Below, one piece after another: positions 13,803 through 23,091 of a DNA stretch of 64,000 nt; the stretch's first letter is position 1, and each line of letters begins with the position of its first letter. Under the pieces are notes generated by a model, which worked only from the letters and a program-made list of their open reading frames with translations, searched no databases and was not told the DNA's origin. A program made the position numbers and the translations under genes. Source of the stretch: Methanoculleus bourgensis MS2 (GTDB lineage: Archaea > Halobacteriota > Methanomicrobia > Methanomicrobiales > Methanoculleaceae); assembly GCF_000304355.2 (NCBI RefSeq), contig NC_018227.2, forward strand, positions 248,001 through 312,000, given 5' to 3'.

Positions 13803-16580
13803 TTACTCGATCACAATCGCCGGCTTGAAGGGCAGGGCTCCCGACGCCTTCGGGTGGGTGCTCTCCCCCGCATCCTGGATCGTCACCGGCACGCCGAACT
13901 CGTGCTCCAGGAACGATCGAGCCCCCTCAAGGACCGCCTGCTCGTCGAGAGACGCAACCTGCAGCTGTTTCACGAGATCGGGCGGCAGTTTCAGCACAAG
14001 TTTTGTGATCTGCTTCGTCGCGTCCGTCGCCTCGCGGCCGCGCTTCCGCATCTCCTCGTTCTGCATGATCTCCCGCACAACCCTCGTCTTATCGGTCGAG
14101 GCGGCGATGATGCGGAACGCCTCGTGTTTCCAGGCCGGGGCGACGAAGAGGCTGATGCCTTTCGGCTCCATCGGGATGAGCTTCAAGATCGACTCGATAT
14201 CCTCGACTGTCCTCTCCAGGAGTTCCTCAGCGAGTTCGACCTCGGGGTTGACCTGGGCCTCGTCCACCTCCGGCCAGGGGGCAAACGAGACCATGCCGCT
14301 CTCACCGAGATCGCTCCAGAGCGCCTCACAGGTGAAGGGGATGAAGGGGGAGAGCAGCCGCACCCAGGTGCGGCAGAGATCCTGCAGCACCGCCCCGCCG
14401 CTCGCGCCCTCAGGCAGGCGGCGGCGGTACCACTTCAGGTCGGCCTCCACACCGAAGAACGCCTCCTGCAGTGCCTGCCTGGTCTGGAACGAATCGAACG
14501 CCGCGGTTGTACTCATGATGCGGTGCTGGAGCCTGCTCGCGAGCCAGGCATCGATGGCGTACGCCCCCTCCGCCTGCCTGGCCTCCCCGACCATGTTCCA
14601 GAACCGCTCGATCTGTTTCCTGGTCGACGAGACCAGTTCATTGCGCCAGTCAAAGTCCTGCCAGGGCTCCGCACTCCCGACAAGGAACATCCTGACGGTA
14701 TCGGCACCAAACTCCTCCAGGGCATCCTCAAGCAGGTAGACGTTCCCCTTGCTCGAGGACATCTTCGCCCCGTTCAGGAGACCCATACCGAAGACCACCA
14801 TGCCCTTCGGCTGCAGTTCAGGCGGGAATATGGCCCGGTGGTGGAAGAGCTGGAACGTGAGGTGGTTTGAGATCAGGTCCTTTGCCGAGAACCGGTAGTC
14901 GTAGGGGTACCAGTAGAGGAACTCGTTCCTGATCGCATCAAGGGTCTCCCGCTCAACGGTCGTGGGCGAGCCTTCCCCGAAGAAGATGTAATCAAAGACC
15001 TCGGGGGTGAGGTTCTCCGGCGGGATGGCCTTCAGGTGATGAGCGATGGTGTAGTAGGCCATGTAGATCGTCGAGTCGGAGAGCGGCTCGATGATCCAGG
15101 CCGGATCCCAGGGCAGTTTCGTGCCGAGCCCCACCCGGCGGGTGCAGGCCCAGTCCTTCAGCCAGTCGACCGTCCGGTCGAACTCGTTCCTGACCTCGGG
15201 CGGGACAAGCGCCATCTCCTCAAGCTGCGTCTTCACCTGCTCTTTCCAGCAGGGGTCGCTGTACTCCAGGAACCACTGGTCATGGAGGATCTTCACGTAG
15301 ACCCTGCCGCCGCACCGGCAGATCACCTGACGGTTATCAAAGTCGTACATCGGGATGGAGCCGTAGCGCTCCAGCATCAGCGCCGCCACATCGTCCCTGG
15401 CCTCCCGAACCGGCTTTCCGCCGTACTTCTCAAAGACCTTCCCGCGGGAGAACTCGGCGCTGTAGATCTCCTGGGTGAGCGCCTCCATCGCCGGGTCGTT
15501 CTGGTCACGGATGCCTGCCCGCTCGACCGCGTCCTTTGCCGGGATCTCGCCGTAGCCGTCGACAGAGATGAGCGGAACCGGCTGGATGGACGTGTACCTC
15601 CCCTGCTGCTGCAGGTCGCGGAGCGCGATGTAATCGAAGGGTGCGTGGGCGGGAACGCTCATGACGATCCCGGTCCCCATATCGGGGTCCACAAACGTTG
15701 CCGGAAGGACGGTGATCTCGCCGCAGAGCGGGTGGGCGACCGTCTGGTCGATGAGCGCGGTTCCCGGGATCTTCTCGGTCACCAGGACCTCGTGGTCCTG
15801 CAGGGCGAGCTTCCCTGCCGCCTCTGCGCTTAAGATCCACTTCTCACCGTCGATCGTTGCCCGGACGTAGGTAGTGGCCGGGTTCACCCAGAGGTTCGTC
15901 ACGCCGTAGATCGTCTCGGGCCGGAGCGTCGCGCATGGAATGCGGGCATCGCCCCACTGGAAGACCACCAGGGTGAACTTGATGATCTCAGCCTTGTCCC
16001 CCTCGAGCAGGTCGTGGTCGCCGACAGGGTTCTCGCACTGGGGGCAGTACTTGACCGGGTGGGCCCCCTTCACGACATGTTTGTCCTCGTGCAGGTGCCC
16101 GTACTGCCACTCGATGAACCTGCTGTACTGGGGGTCGACGGTGATGAACCGCCGCCGCCAGTCGATAGAGAGCCCGGACTTCTGCATCACCCGCATGTAC
16201 TCCTCAGAGAAGTAGCGGACGATCTCCATCGGGTTGATGAACCGGTCCAGGATATCCTGCGGCACCCGGTAGAGGTCGCGGTAGAGCCCGATCGTCTGCT
16301 CATCACCGTTTGCTATCCGCTTCGATATCCCGATCACCGGGGTTCCGGTGACGTGGAACGCCATCGGGAAGAGGACCTGCCTCCCCTTCATCCGCTGGTA
16401 CCGGGCGATGACATCAGGGACGATGTAGGTCCGCCCGTGCCCGACGTGCATCGCCCCGCTCGGATACGGGTATGCCACGGTCAGGTAATACTTCTCTTTC
16501 TCTGCCGGGTCAGCCTCGAACGCGTGCTCCCACCTGATGATGCACTCCCGTTCGTTACTTCGCATATCAAATCCGCTCAC
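13803..16580 (-). CDS. leuS: Leucyl-tRNA synthetase (archaeal type)
   Basis: A 925-residue class I synthetase. The signature HVGH (residues 45-48) lies in PSGAMHVGHGRTY. A large CP1 editing domain follows, with the threonine-rich editing region ATLRPETIYGVTNLWVNP. KMSSSKGN lies at about 604-611, then the anticodon domain and a C-terminal extension. The start is GTG at 16580, preceded by TTGGAGG at 7 nt; an in-frame ATG five codons later has no such site. It lies 33 bases after the PINA-type gene on the same strand, so the two are probably co-transcribed. Confidence 0.98.
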   Translation of the reverse strand: MSGFDMRSNERECIIRWEHAFEADPAEKEKYYLTVAYPYPSGAMHVGHGRTYIVPDVIARYQRMKGRQVLFPMAFHVTGTPVIGISKRIANGDEQTIGLYRDLYRVPQDILDRFINPMEIVRYFSEEYMRVMQKSGLSIDWRRRFITVDPQYSRFIEWQYGHLHEDKHVVKGAHPVKYCPQCENPVGDHDLLEGDKAEIIKFTLVVFQWGDARIPCATLRPETIYGVTNLWVNPATTYVRATIDGEKWILSAEAAGKLALQDHEVLVTEKIPGTALIDQTVAHPLCGEITVLPATFVDPDMGTGIVMSVPAHAPFDYIALRDLQQQGRYTSIQPVPLISVDGYGEIPAKDAVERAGIRDQNDPAMEALTQEIYSAEFSRGKVFEKYGGKPVREARDDVAALMLERYGSIPMYDFDNRQVICRCGGRVYVKILHDQWFLEYSDPCWKEQVKTQLEEMALVPPEVRNEFDRTVDWLKDWACTRRVGLGTKLPWDPAWIIEPLSDSTIYMAYYTIAHHLKAIPPENLTPEVFDYIFFGEGSPTTVERETLDAIRNEFLYWYPYDYRFSAKDLISNHLTFQLFHHRAIFPPELQPKGMVVFGMGLLNGAKMSSSKGNVYLLEDALEEFGADTVRMFLVGSAEPWQDFDWRNELVSSTRKQIERFWNMVGEARQAEGAYAIDAWLASRLQHRIMSTTAAFDSFQTRQALQEAFFGVEADLKWYRRRLPEGASGGAVLQDLCRTWVRLLSPFIPFTCEALWSDLGESGMVSFAPWPEVDEAQVNPEVELAEELLERTVEDIESILKLIPMEPKGISLFVAPAWKHEAFRIIAASTDKTRVVREIMQNEEMRKRGREATDATKQITKLVLKLPPDLVKQLQVASLDEQAVLEGARSFLEHEFGVPVTIQDAGESTHPKASGALPFKPAIVIE

Positions 16581-16613
16581 TCTACGCCTCCAATTTCTGG
16601 TTCCCTCATCCTC

Positions 16614-18497
16614 TCACACCGGCCTCAGCCGGATCGTCTCGCCCTCGTTGTAGCGCTTGATCATCTCCTGGGCGATCGTGCTGTTCTTGGCAAGGAGGAT
16701 ATCTCCCTCTTCGTTCACCGTAGCCGTAAAGAGGTACTCCTTTCCGGCAAAGACATCGACGATCCTGCCCCTGTTCTCAGGGGAGATGATGGTCAGCTGC
16801 TTTCGGTCAAGGCGGATCCTGATGCCACCGGCAAACTGCATCTCCTCCTCGACGGGTTTTCGCACCTCAAGTTCGCTTCTCGGCCGGATGTCGATCCCGA
16901 TACCGAGTTTGTTCACGATCGCCGAGACGTTCTTGCCGCCTTTCCCGATCGCCGCCGGGACATCCTTATCCTCGATGTAGACGACAGCTTTGTTGTCGTT
17001 GATGATACAGACCTCGACCGGGCCGCTCGTATACCGCCCGATCTCGCGCTGAACCTCCTTCTCGGCAACCTTCCAGGAGACGTTCTCCTCGGGCTCGGCT
17101 GGCGCCCCGACCGGCGCCGCGCTCGCCGGGGCGACCGGTTCCTCAGCACTCCGTGCGAGCGGCATCACCAGGGTCTCCCCCTCGTAACGGAAGATCTCGA
17201 TCTCGGGCTCCCTGCGAGAGTGTTCGCGGACGACGATCACCGGGCGGGCGTATGCATCGCCGGGCATTCCTGCCGGCACCTTGATGGTCAGTTCAAGGTC
17301 ATAGATCTTCGCGATCTCGCCCTTGACGACATATATGATGGTGTTGATGATCTGCGGCAGGACGCTGTAGTCCACGCGGTCGCAGAAGCGCTGGAGGCAG
17401 TCGTGCACCTCCATGGCATGCACCACCCCGACCATTCCCATCCCGGCGAGACGCATATCGGCGTAGACGCTGAAGTCTTCGCTCTTCCGGAGTTCGTCGA
17501 AGATGACGTAGTCGGGCCGGACAAGCAGGAGGGCTTCAGCGGTGTTTGCCATGCTGCCCTCGAGCGCCGTATACTGGGTGATGTGGTCCGGCACCTGCAG
17601 GTCCCGCGGCGCCTCCATCGTTTTCACGATAAAGTCATGGTCGGCAAGGAACGTCGCAAGGCTCTGGGCGAGCGTGGTCTTCCCCGCGCCGGGAGGCCCT
17701 GCGATCAGGACGCCACGTCGGTTCCCGAGGATCCGCTTCTTGATCTCAGGTGCCATGCTGTAGTCATCAAGTGCGAGGTCCACGAGCGGCCGCACCACCG
17801 TGATCTCCATCCCATCGGAGAACGGCCGACGGGCGATCGAGATCCGGAGCGACCCGATCTGGACGACCGTGATCCCACGTCTCTCGAGTTCGATGAAACC
17901 ATCAGGGTCGCGTTTTGCCCGTTCGAGGAGTTCCTGTGCCATGGACCGGAGTTCGTACTCGGTCATCGGCGTATCGCGGAGGGTGACCAGCCTGATATCC
18001 CGGAGTTTCCCTACCTTTGCCATCGGCGGGGCCCGCTCCTTGAGGGTGATCGCGATCGTCTCCTCATCAAAGAACTGGTCGATCGAGAGCGGTGAAAAGT
18101 CGCCGATCTGTGGTTTTAAGTAGGTGACATCGAGTCCTTTTGCCTTTGCCACCTCAGCCTGCACGAGGTCGCTCGTGATGAACCTGGCGTCATACAGGAG
18201 GGCGACGCTCCGGATCAGGGCATCGATCTCGCCGCCGCTGGAGAGCTTCACCTGGTCGAGGCTCGGGCGGTCTCCGGCAAACTGGAGCTCAATAACATTA
18301 TCCTCCGACATCCGGAAGAGCTCCTGGAGTTCGGTCAGACCGGAAAACCCTATCTCCCGCCCCTGATTCGCCTGTGCCTCCAGTTCGGCGACGACGGCTT
18401 CCGGTATGATTATTGTTGCGCCCTTATATTCCCCGGTTTTTATCATCGATGTTATGCGTCCGTCTATCACGACGCTTGTATCGGGTACAATTTTCAT
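16614..18497 (-). CDS. PIN-domain / PilT-type ATPase with KH domain (PINA-like)
   Basis: A 627-residue three-part protein. An N-terminal PIN nuclease-like domain (about 1-140: PDTSVVIDGRI, EAVVAELE, DARFITSD) keeps the acidic residues of the family. A central PilT/VirB11-like ATPase (about 230-430) has Walker A GPPGAGKTTLAQ (about 266-277) and Walker B-like YVIFDELRKSEDF. A C-terminal KH domain (about 505-570) has AAIGKGGKNVSAIVNKLG. Archaeal PINA proteins form hexameric ATPases tied to Holliday junction processing in Sulfolobus; the nucleic-acid role here is inference. It sits between hisI (23 bases) and leuS (33 bases). Confidence 0.9.
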   Translation of the reverse strand: MKIVPDTSVVIDGRITSMIKTGEYKGATIIIPEAVVAELEAQANQGREIGFSGLTELQELFRMSEDNVIELQFAGDRPSLDQVKLSSGGEIDALIRSVALLYDARFITSDLVQAEVAKAKGLDVTYLKPQIGDFSPLSIDQFFDEETIAITLKERAPPMAKVGKLRDIRLVTLRDTPMTEYELRSMAQELLERAKRDPDGFIELERRGITVVQIGSLRISIARRPFSDGMEITVVRPLVDLALDDYSMAPEIKKRILGNRRGVLIAGPPGAGKTTLAQSLATFLADHDFIVKTMEAPRDLQVPDHITQYTALEGSMANTAEALLLVRPDYVIFDELRKSEDFSVYADMRLAGMGMVGVVHAMEVHDCLQRFCDRVDYSVLPQIINTIIYVVKGEIAKIYDLELTIKVPAGMPGDAYARPVIVVREHSRREPEIEIFRYEGETLVMPLARSAEEPVAPASAAPVGAPAEPEENVSWKVAEKEVQREIGRYTSGPVEVCIINDNKAVVYIEDKDVPAAIGKGGKNVSAIVNKLGIGIDIRPRSELEVRKPVEEEMQFAGGIRIRLDRKQLTIISPENRGRIVDVFAGKEYLFTATVNEEGDILLAKNSTIAQEMIKRYNEGETIRLRPV

Positions 18498-18520
18498 AAA
18501 AAATCACCATATTAGTGAGG

Positions 18521-18886
18521 TCATTCACCCTTATTAGCGTATACCTTCTCCGGATCAAAGACCATTCCGGCGATCTCCTCCCCTTCGACCGTTCGGTAGA
18601 AACAGGAGGCATGACCGGTGTGGCAGGCTGCGCCGGTCTGCTCGACCTCGTAGAGGATCGTATCGGCGTCGCAGTCGACAAGCACCCGGCAGACCCGCTG
18701 GACGTGTCCACTCTCCTCCCCTTTCTTCCAGAGTTTCTGTCTGCTCCTGCTGTAGTAATGTGCATATCCGGTGGTCAGGGTGAGGTCCAGCGCCTCGGCG
18801 CTTGCGTACGCAAGCATCAGGACCTCACGGGTTCGCTTCTCCTGCACGATGACAGGCACCAATCCGTTCTTGAACTGTATCTCCAT
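18521..18886 (-). CDS. hisI: Phosphoribosyl-AMP cyclohydrolase
   Basis: A 121-residue HisI, the Zn/Mg enzyme that opens the purine ring of PR-AMP in histidine synthesis. Diagnostic features are [19 protein letters not shown], the metal-binding VDCDADT, and [10 protein letters not shown] near the end. It has the stand-alone archaeal length without the HisE pyrophosphohydrolase domain. It starts 6 bases after the stop of the peptidase gene, so the two form a transcription unit. No other his gene is nearby. Confidence 0.97.
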   Translation of the reverse strand: MEIQFKNGLVPVIVQEKRTREVLMLAYASAEALDLTLTTGYAHYYSRSRQKLWKKGEESGHVQRVCRVLVDCDADTILYEVEQTGAACHTGHASCFYRTVEGEEIAGMVFDPEKVYANKGE

Positions 18887-18892
18887 ATTGGT

Positions 18893-19696
18893 TCACATTC
18901 CTGCGAGGATCGTTAAGATTACAAAGAGTATATCACCCATGAACAGTGCGGTCAGGAATCCCGCCGTGATCGGTATAATAAACGGAATGCCGTAGGATAT
19001 CCAGACCCTGCCGGCCTTTCGGTAGAGGGCAAGCTCACTCCGGTAGTCTTCGGGGTGCAGCCTGAGATCCTTTGTATATATCCGCTTCTCTCCCCGCACC
19101 ATCCGTCTGAGCGACTCGGTAAAGCCGACGAACCGCCTGACCAGCCTGCCGTCCTGTTCTTCGATATCTTCCATGACAAAGCCGAATTCGTTCTGGATCT
19201 CCTTTCCATCGACCGGGAACCCGAGGAAGAGACAGGGTAGCGGGGCCCGGTTTCCCTGGATGAGGTTTCTCACGAATATTGCAATCGGTGCTGCGATGTT
19301 GATGAGTACGGCGTTTGTGAGGACAGCAAACGGGAAGAACCCGTGGGGCGGGCTACCAAAGTATGGCTCGATCGGGAAGAACGGGATGCAGACCGTGATG
19401 ATGATGAGAGCATACGCATCCGCTCCCCCGAAGAGGTTTGCAGCCCCAAAGAGGTAGAAGAATCCGCAGAAGACTGCGACCAGGATGAGGTAGCCTGCTG
19501 CCGTTCGCCAGTCGGCAAGAAGGATCAGCCCGTATACCCAGACGGCCGCCGGAATCGCGACCGCGAGCGCGGGACGCCAGGTCCTGTGCGGTACCCGGCG
19601 CTCCTTTGCGTCTAGGACCGACGCGTAGACGAGCGTGACCCCTATCGCGACCGCTGCGACAATGAGCGGGACGGCGACCACGGGCGGAAGAATCAT
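18893..19696 (-). CDS. Prepilin peptidase-like A24 aspartic protease
   Basis: A 267-residue membrane protein with about six hydrophobic segments. Two catalytic aspartates fit the TFPP/A24 family: VLDAKERRVP after the first helix, and FGGADAYA, the GxGD-type site, in a later helix. Such enzymes cleave the class III signal of prepilins or archaellins. A soluble stretch of about 80 residues (about 150-235) interrupts the helices, as in some archaeal EppA/FlaK relatives. The start ATG 19696 lies 26 nt from the centre of a TATA box, so a leaderless message is possible. It is divergent from the pilus motor operon, which supports a pilus role. Confidence 0.85.
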   Translation of the reverse strand: MILPPVVAVPLIVAAVAIGVTLVYASVLDAKERRVPHRTWRPALAVAIPAAVWVYGLILLADWRTAAGYLILVAVFCGFFYLFGAANLFGGADAYALIIITVCIPFFPIEPYFGSPPHGFFPFAVLTNAVLINIAAPIAIFVRNLIQGNRAPLPCLFLGFPVDGKEIQNEFGFVMEDIEEQDGRLVRRFVGFTESLRRMVRGEKRIYTKDLRLHPEDYRSELALYRKAGRVWISYGIPFIIPITAGFLTALFMGDILFVILTILAGM

Positions 19697-19716
19697 GGGA
19701 CAGTACCTTATCCACC

Positions 19717-19728
19717 TTTTATATCTTA
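19717..19728 (-). promoter_or_regulatory. TATA box of the prepilin peptidase operon
   Basis: Minus-strand TAAGATATAAAA, centred about 26 nt before the ATG at 19696. A GGTGGA ribosome-site-like block lies between the two, so either a leaderless or a very short leader is possible. Confidence 0.55.
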
Positions 19729-19939
19729 TTTCTGGCGATCTCGCTTTGCAGGGGGTTCCTGCATTTTTGACGCATACCTCATGCAATCAGGGCCTCCCGC
19801 AGCCCCGGTTCTCGCGGTTGCGGCGGGAGCCGCATCTGCTGCTTTCCCGTGGCTTGCCAATCGGAAACACCGGCCTCTCAGTTCCTGGATCCGGTACTTT
19901 CACCAGAATATCGGCTAGAATCGAGATCGAGTTATCACA

Positions 19940-19976
19940 AACTATTAATAATAGCATACTGATGTGGTATATTGTG
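19940..19976 (+). promoter_or_regulatory. Putative promoter of the pilus operon
   Basis: Holds the near-palindrome CTATTAATAATAG (about 19943-19955) and a TATA-like GGTATATTG (about 19965-19973). Transcription from the latter would give a leader of roughly 40 nt before the first gene. Confidence 0.4.
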
Positions 19977-20039
19977 CTGGGGACCAAAATCTCCCCGTGC
20001 GGCACACAAACCATAGAAATACCGTACCTGAAGATGTGC

Positions 20040-20678
20040 ATGGCTATAAACGACCTTGTAGACGAGATCCTCGAGCAGTCGACGCACGAGGGGTGCTTTA
20101 CCCTGAGTGAGCTGTTGCACTACAGTAACATCCATTCCCTGACCGGAATGGGGATCTCAAAAGATAGTACGCATACGTTTTTCCTGGTTTTCTCCCGGGG
20201 CGAACCGGATGGTGCCGTATTTGCCGATGAGAAGGGGACGCTCTTTGGCGATTCGGCTGTCCTGCACCTGGCTGATGGGGAAGAGTTCGACCTCTATCTG
20301 GTGGCACCGCCGATCGCCGACGCACTGGTATCGCGCTGCAGAGTCTTCGAGAAGAGCCACCTGAAGAGGAACGGCCGTCTCGATATCCCGACCATCGGCG
20401 CTCCCACCCGGCAGAGGGTGGGAGTGCTCTGCTTGACCATCCACGACGGCCAGGCACCTCTTGCCGGGGCCCACGTCTCGGTCCGGAAAGGCAAACTCGT
20501 CATCACGAGCGATGTGACGGATTCCGGGGGAAGAGTCTGTTTCCGGCTGCTAAACGGGCGCTACATGTGCGTGGTCTCGGATCGGACCGGAGAGCGGACA
20601 CGGTGCATCGTCGAATTCCATGAACCTCAGGTAGAAACGCGCGTTGATATTGGGGGCACAGAGGATGAGAGCAGGTGA
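20040..20678 (+). CDS. Unrecognised protein leading the pilus operon, with C-terminal carboxypeptidase-regulatory-like beta domain
   Basis: A 212-residue cytoplasmic-looking protein. Residues about 1-120 form an alpha/beta domain (NDLVDEILEQSTHEGCFTLS; THTFFLVFSRGEPDGAVFAD; GEEFDLYLVAPPIADALVS) that resembles a small sensor but matches no family I know. Residues about 130-212 look like a transthyretin/carboxypeptidase-regulatory beta sandwich (LTIHDGQAPLAGAHVSVRKG; TDSGGRVCFRLLNGRY). No signal peptide is seen. ATG 20034 would add two residues. Its last 14 bases overlap the start of the secretion ATPase, so translational coupling and a role with the pilus motor are likely inferences. Confidence 0.75.
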   Translation: MAINDLVDEILEQSTHEGCFTLSELLHYSNIHSLTGMGISKDSTHTFFLVFSRGEPDGAVFADEKGTLFGDSAVLHLADGEEFDLYLVAPPIADALVSRCRVFEKSHLKRNGRLDIPTIGAPTRQRVGVLCLTIHDGQAPLAGAHVSVRKGKLVITSDVTDSGGRVCFRLLNGRYMCVVSDRTGERTRCIVEFHEPQVETRVDIGGTEDESR

Positions 20679-23091
20679 AGATGAAGAACGTGAATTGATA
20701 GCAACGGTCAGGAATCTTCTCACACAATCCAGGAAACCGGGGAGCAGCGGCGAGGAGGTCGCATCCTCCCCGCCCGGGGACCAGCCTGGTGAGGAAGAGG
20801 TCCGGGAAGAAGCGGTTCTGGAGGACGGGGGGCAACCAGACCCCTCGCCCGCACCGGCACCGAGGGGAGCGGGTATCCGTTCGCTCATCGACTCGGTGCT
20901 CGGGTCGGGGGGCGCCGGCCAGCGGCGCGCATCAGGCAATGGTGATCCCGCCAGGGCGCTCCTCGAGCGGATTGGAGAGAGTGGTGCAGAATCGGGCGGG
21001 GAGGATGCGACCTCCCCAGAGGCGGTGGAGGATATGGAGACAGAGCCGGAGATGCCGGCCTCTCCGCCGGAGCGCCGTGACCCCTTCGGCATCTTTGCGG
21101 GGCGGAAGAAGGAGGCGGACACTTCCGCCCCAAATGACCCCGGGGCGGCGACGGCTGACGAGCCGGTGATCCCGGCACGCGGTCACCGCGCCTCTCCCGG
21201 TCTCCCCGACCCGGAGGTGGAAGAAGAGCCCGAAACCGACGAGAACATTTCTGCCGGTGTGGTGTCGGTCGACGAACTCGGGAACCTGGCCGACCTGATC
21301 CTCCCGAAGGGTGCGACATTTGAGGTCGAGGAGCTGCACATTAAACGGAACGAGCGCCAGTTCGACTTTGTCGATAACGCCCGGGTTGTATCTGAGTTTG
21401 ATGAACTCTTCACCGAGGCGTTTTCTTCTGCCACGCTTGCCGCGGCCGCGGCGGCCACGGAGGTCCCGGTTGAGGACGTCCCGGAGCCCCGGTTCGGGTT
21501 CCTCGAGCGGTTCCACCTCCCGAAGACTGTGGAGGTGATCGAGGAGTACAACCCTGTCCTCCACGGGCCGCTCGTCGACCTCTCGATGCGGCCGTCGCCG
21601 GGACTGGAGGAGATCGAACTCTACCCGGTGAACGAGCCGTATGCCTATGTCCGGGTGACTTACGACAGCACGACGCACGAGTACACCTACAATGTCCTCG
21701 AACCCGTGCTCACGCCCGGTGAACAGGAACTCTTCGGGGAGATCAAGGAGCGCCTCTTTGAGACGCTCGACATCACCACCCGGGACCTCACCCGCGATGA
21801 GGCAAGGAAGGCGCTCCGGGACGCGGCGAACACCATCATCGCCGATTACGGGATCCGCCTCGAGCCGCCCGGGCGGGAGAAGATCCTCTATCACGTGGAG
21901 AAGGAGTTCCTCGGCGACGGGCTGATCGACCCGGTGATGCATGACGGCTACATCGAGGATATCTCCTGCGACGGCGTAGGAAGCGCCATCTTCGTCTATC
22001 ACACGACGTATGAATCGATGAAGACGAGCCTCATCTACCGCGATGCTGCCGAACTTGATTCGTTCGTCACGAAACTTGCGCAACGGGCCGGGAAGTACAT
22101 CTCGATCGCTGAACCGATGCTTGACGCCACAATGAGCGACGGGTCACGTATCCAGATGACGCTCGGGTCAGAGGTGACCGCCCACGGCTCGACGTTCACG
22201 ATCCGAAAGTTCCGTGAGGAGCCGATTACGCCGACCGATCTTATCGAGTGGCACACCTTCTCGCCGCTCGGGATCGCCTTCCTCTGGCTTGCGGTCGAGA
22301 ACGCCAAGTCCTGCATATTTGCCGGCGGGACGGCGTCCGGGAAGACGACGACCTTGAACGCCATATCGCTCTTCATCCCGCCGCTTGCAAAGATCGTGAC
22401 GCTTGAGGATACCCGTGAGTTGAAACTCCCTCACCCGAACTGGATCCCGAGCATCACCCGGGACTCGTTCTCGCAGGACGGGCGGGGCGAGATCGATATG
22501 TATGAACTCCTGCGTGCCGCCCTCCGGCAGCGTCCTGAGTACATCCTGGTCGGCGAGGTCCGTGGCCGCGAGGCCCTGACGCTTTTCCAAGCGATGAGCA
22601 CCGGACACGTCACCTACGCGACGATGCACGCAGACTCGGTGGCGAGCGCCGTCCACCGTCTGGAGAACCCGCCGATCAACGTGCCGAGAAACATGCTCTC
22701 GGCGCTCTCCCTGATGTCAATCCAGGTGCAGGCCCGGGTTGGCGGCCAGCGGATCCGGCGGAACAAGCAGCTCATCGAGATCCTGGATATCGATCCCAGG
22801 ACGAACGAGCTGATCACGAACGAGGTCTTCAGGTGGCACCCGGCGACCGATGAGATCCGCTACTCCGGCAAGTCCTACATCCTTGAGCAGATCATGGAGG
22901 ACCGGGGATGGAGCGAGGAGCGGATGCAGGAAGAACTGAAACGGCGGCAGGAGGTGCTCGAATGGATGCGCATCAAGAAGATCCGCTACTTCCGTGACGT
23001 GAGCAAGATCCTGGTCTCCTACTTCCGTGACCCCGAGACGGTCATCCAGCGGGTGCGCTCCGACCTCTACGGGGAGGGTGGTTCCGCATGA
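20665..23091 (+). CDS. Type IV pilus/type II secretion ATPase (GspE/TadA family)
   Basis: An 808-residue motor ATPase for pilus assembly. The first 220-250 residues are acidic, Pro/Glu-rich and likely disordered, with loosely repeated EEVASSPP / GEDATSPE segments. A domain with LPKGATFEVEEL leads into the GspE core: FAGGTASGKTTTLNAI (Walker A, about 553-568), an Asp box around TLEDTRELKLPHPNW, Walker B ILVGEVRGREALT (about 622-634), and the His box MSTGHVTYATMHAD. The frame is open for 7 codons further upstream without a better start. It overlaps the upstream gene by 14 and the next gene by 4 bases. Cytoplasmic face of the membrane. Confidence 0.93.
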   Translation: MRAGEDEERELIATVRNLLTQSRKPGSSGEEVASSPPGDQPGEEEVREEAVLEDGGQPDPSPAPAPRGAGIRSLIDSVLGSGGAGQRRASGNGDPARALLERIGESGAESGGEDATSPEAVEDMETEPEMPASPPERRDPFGIFAGRKKEADTSAPNDPGAATADEPVIPARGHRASPGLPDPEVEEEPETDENISAGVVSVDELGNLADLILPKGATFEVEELHIKRNERQFDFVDNARVVSEFDELFTEAFSSATLAAAAAATEVPVEDVPEPRFGFLERFHLPKTVEVIEEYNPVLHGPLVDLSMRPSPGLEEIELYPVNEPYAYVRVTYDSTTHEYTYNVLEPVLTPGEQELFGEIKERLFETLDITTRDLTRDEARKALRDAANTIIADYGIRLEPPGREKILYHVEKEFLGDGLIDPVMHDGYIEDISCDGVGSAIFVYHTTYESMKTSLIYRDAAELDSFVTKLAQRAGKYISIAEPMLDATMSDGSRIQMTLGSEVTAHGSTFTIRKFREEPITPTDLIEWHTFSPLGIAFLWLAVENAKSCIFAGGTASGKTTTLNAISLFIPPLAKIVTLEDTRELKLPHPNWIPSITRDSFSQDGRGEIDMYELLRAALRQRPEYILVGEVRGREALTLFQAMSTGHVTYATMHADSVASAVHRLENPPINVPRNMLSALSLMSIQVQARVGGQRIRRNKQLIEILDIDPRTNELITNEVFRWHPATDEIRYSGKSYILEQIMEDRGWSEERMQEELKRRQEVLEWMRIKKIRYFRDVSKILVSYFRDPETVIQRVRSDLYGEGGSA

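Noticed and set aside
16014-18095. A very long open frame opposite the PINA-type gene and the start of leuS
   Set aside because: It is antisense to two well-supported genes; high GC codon bias produces such mirror frames.
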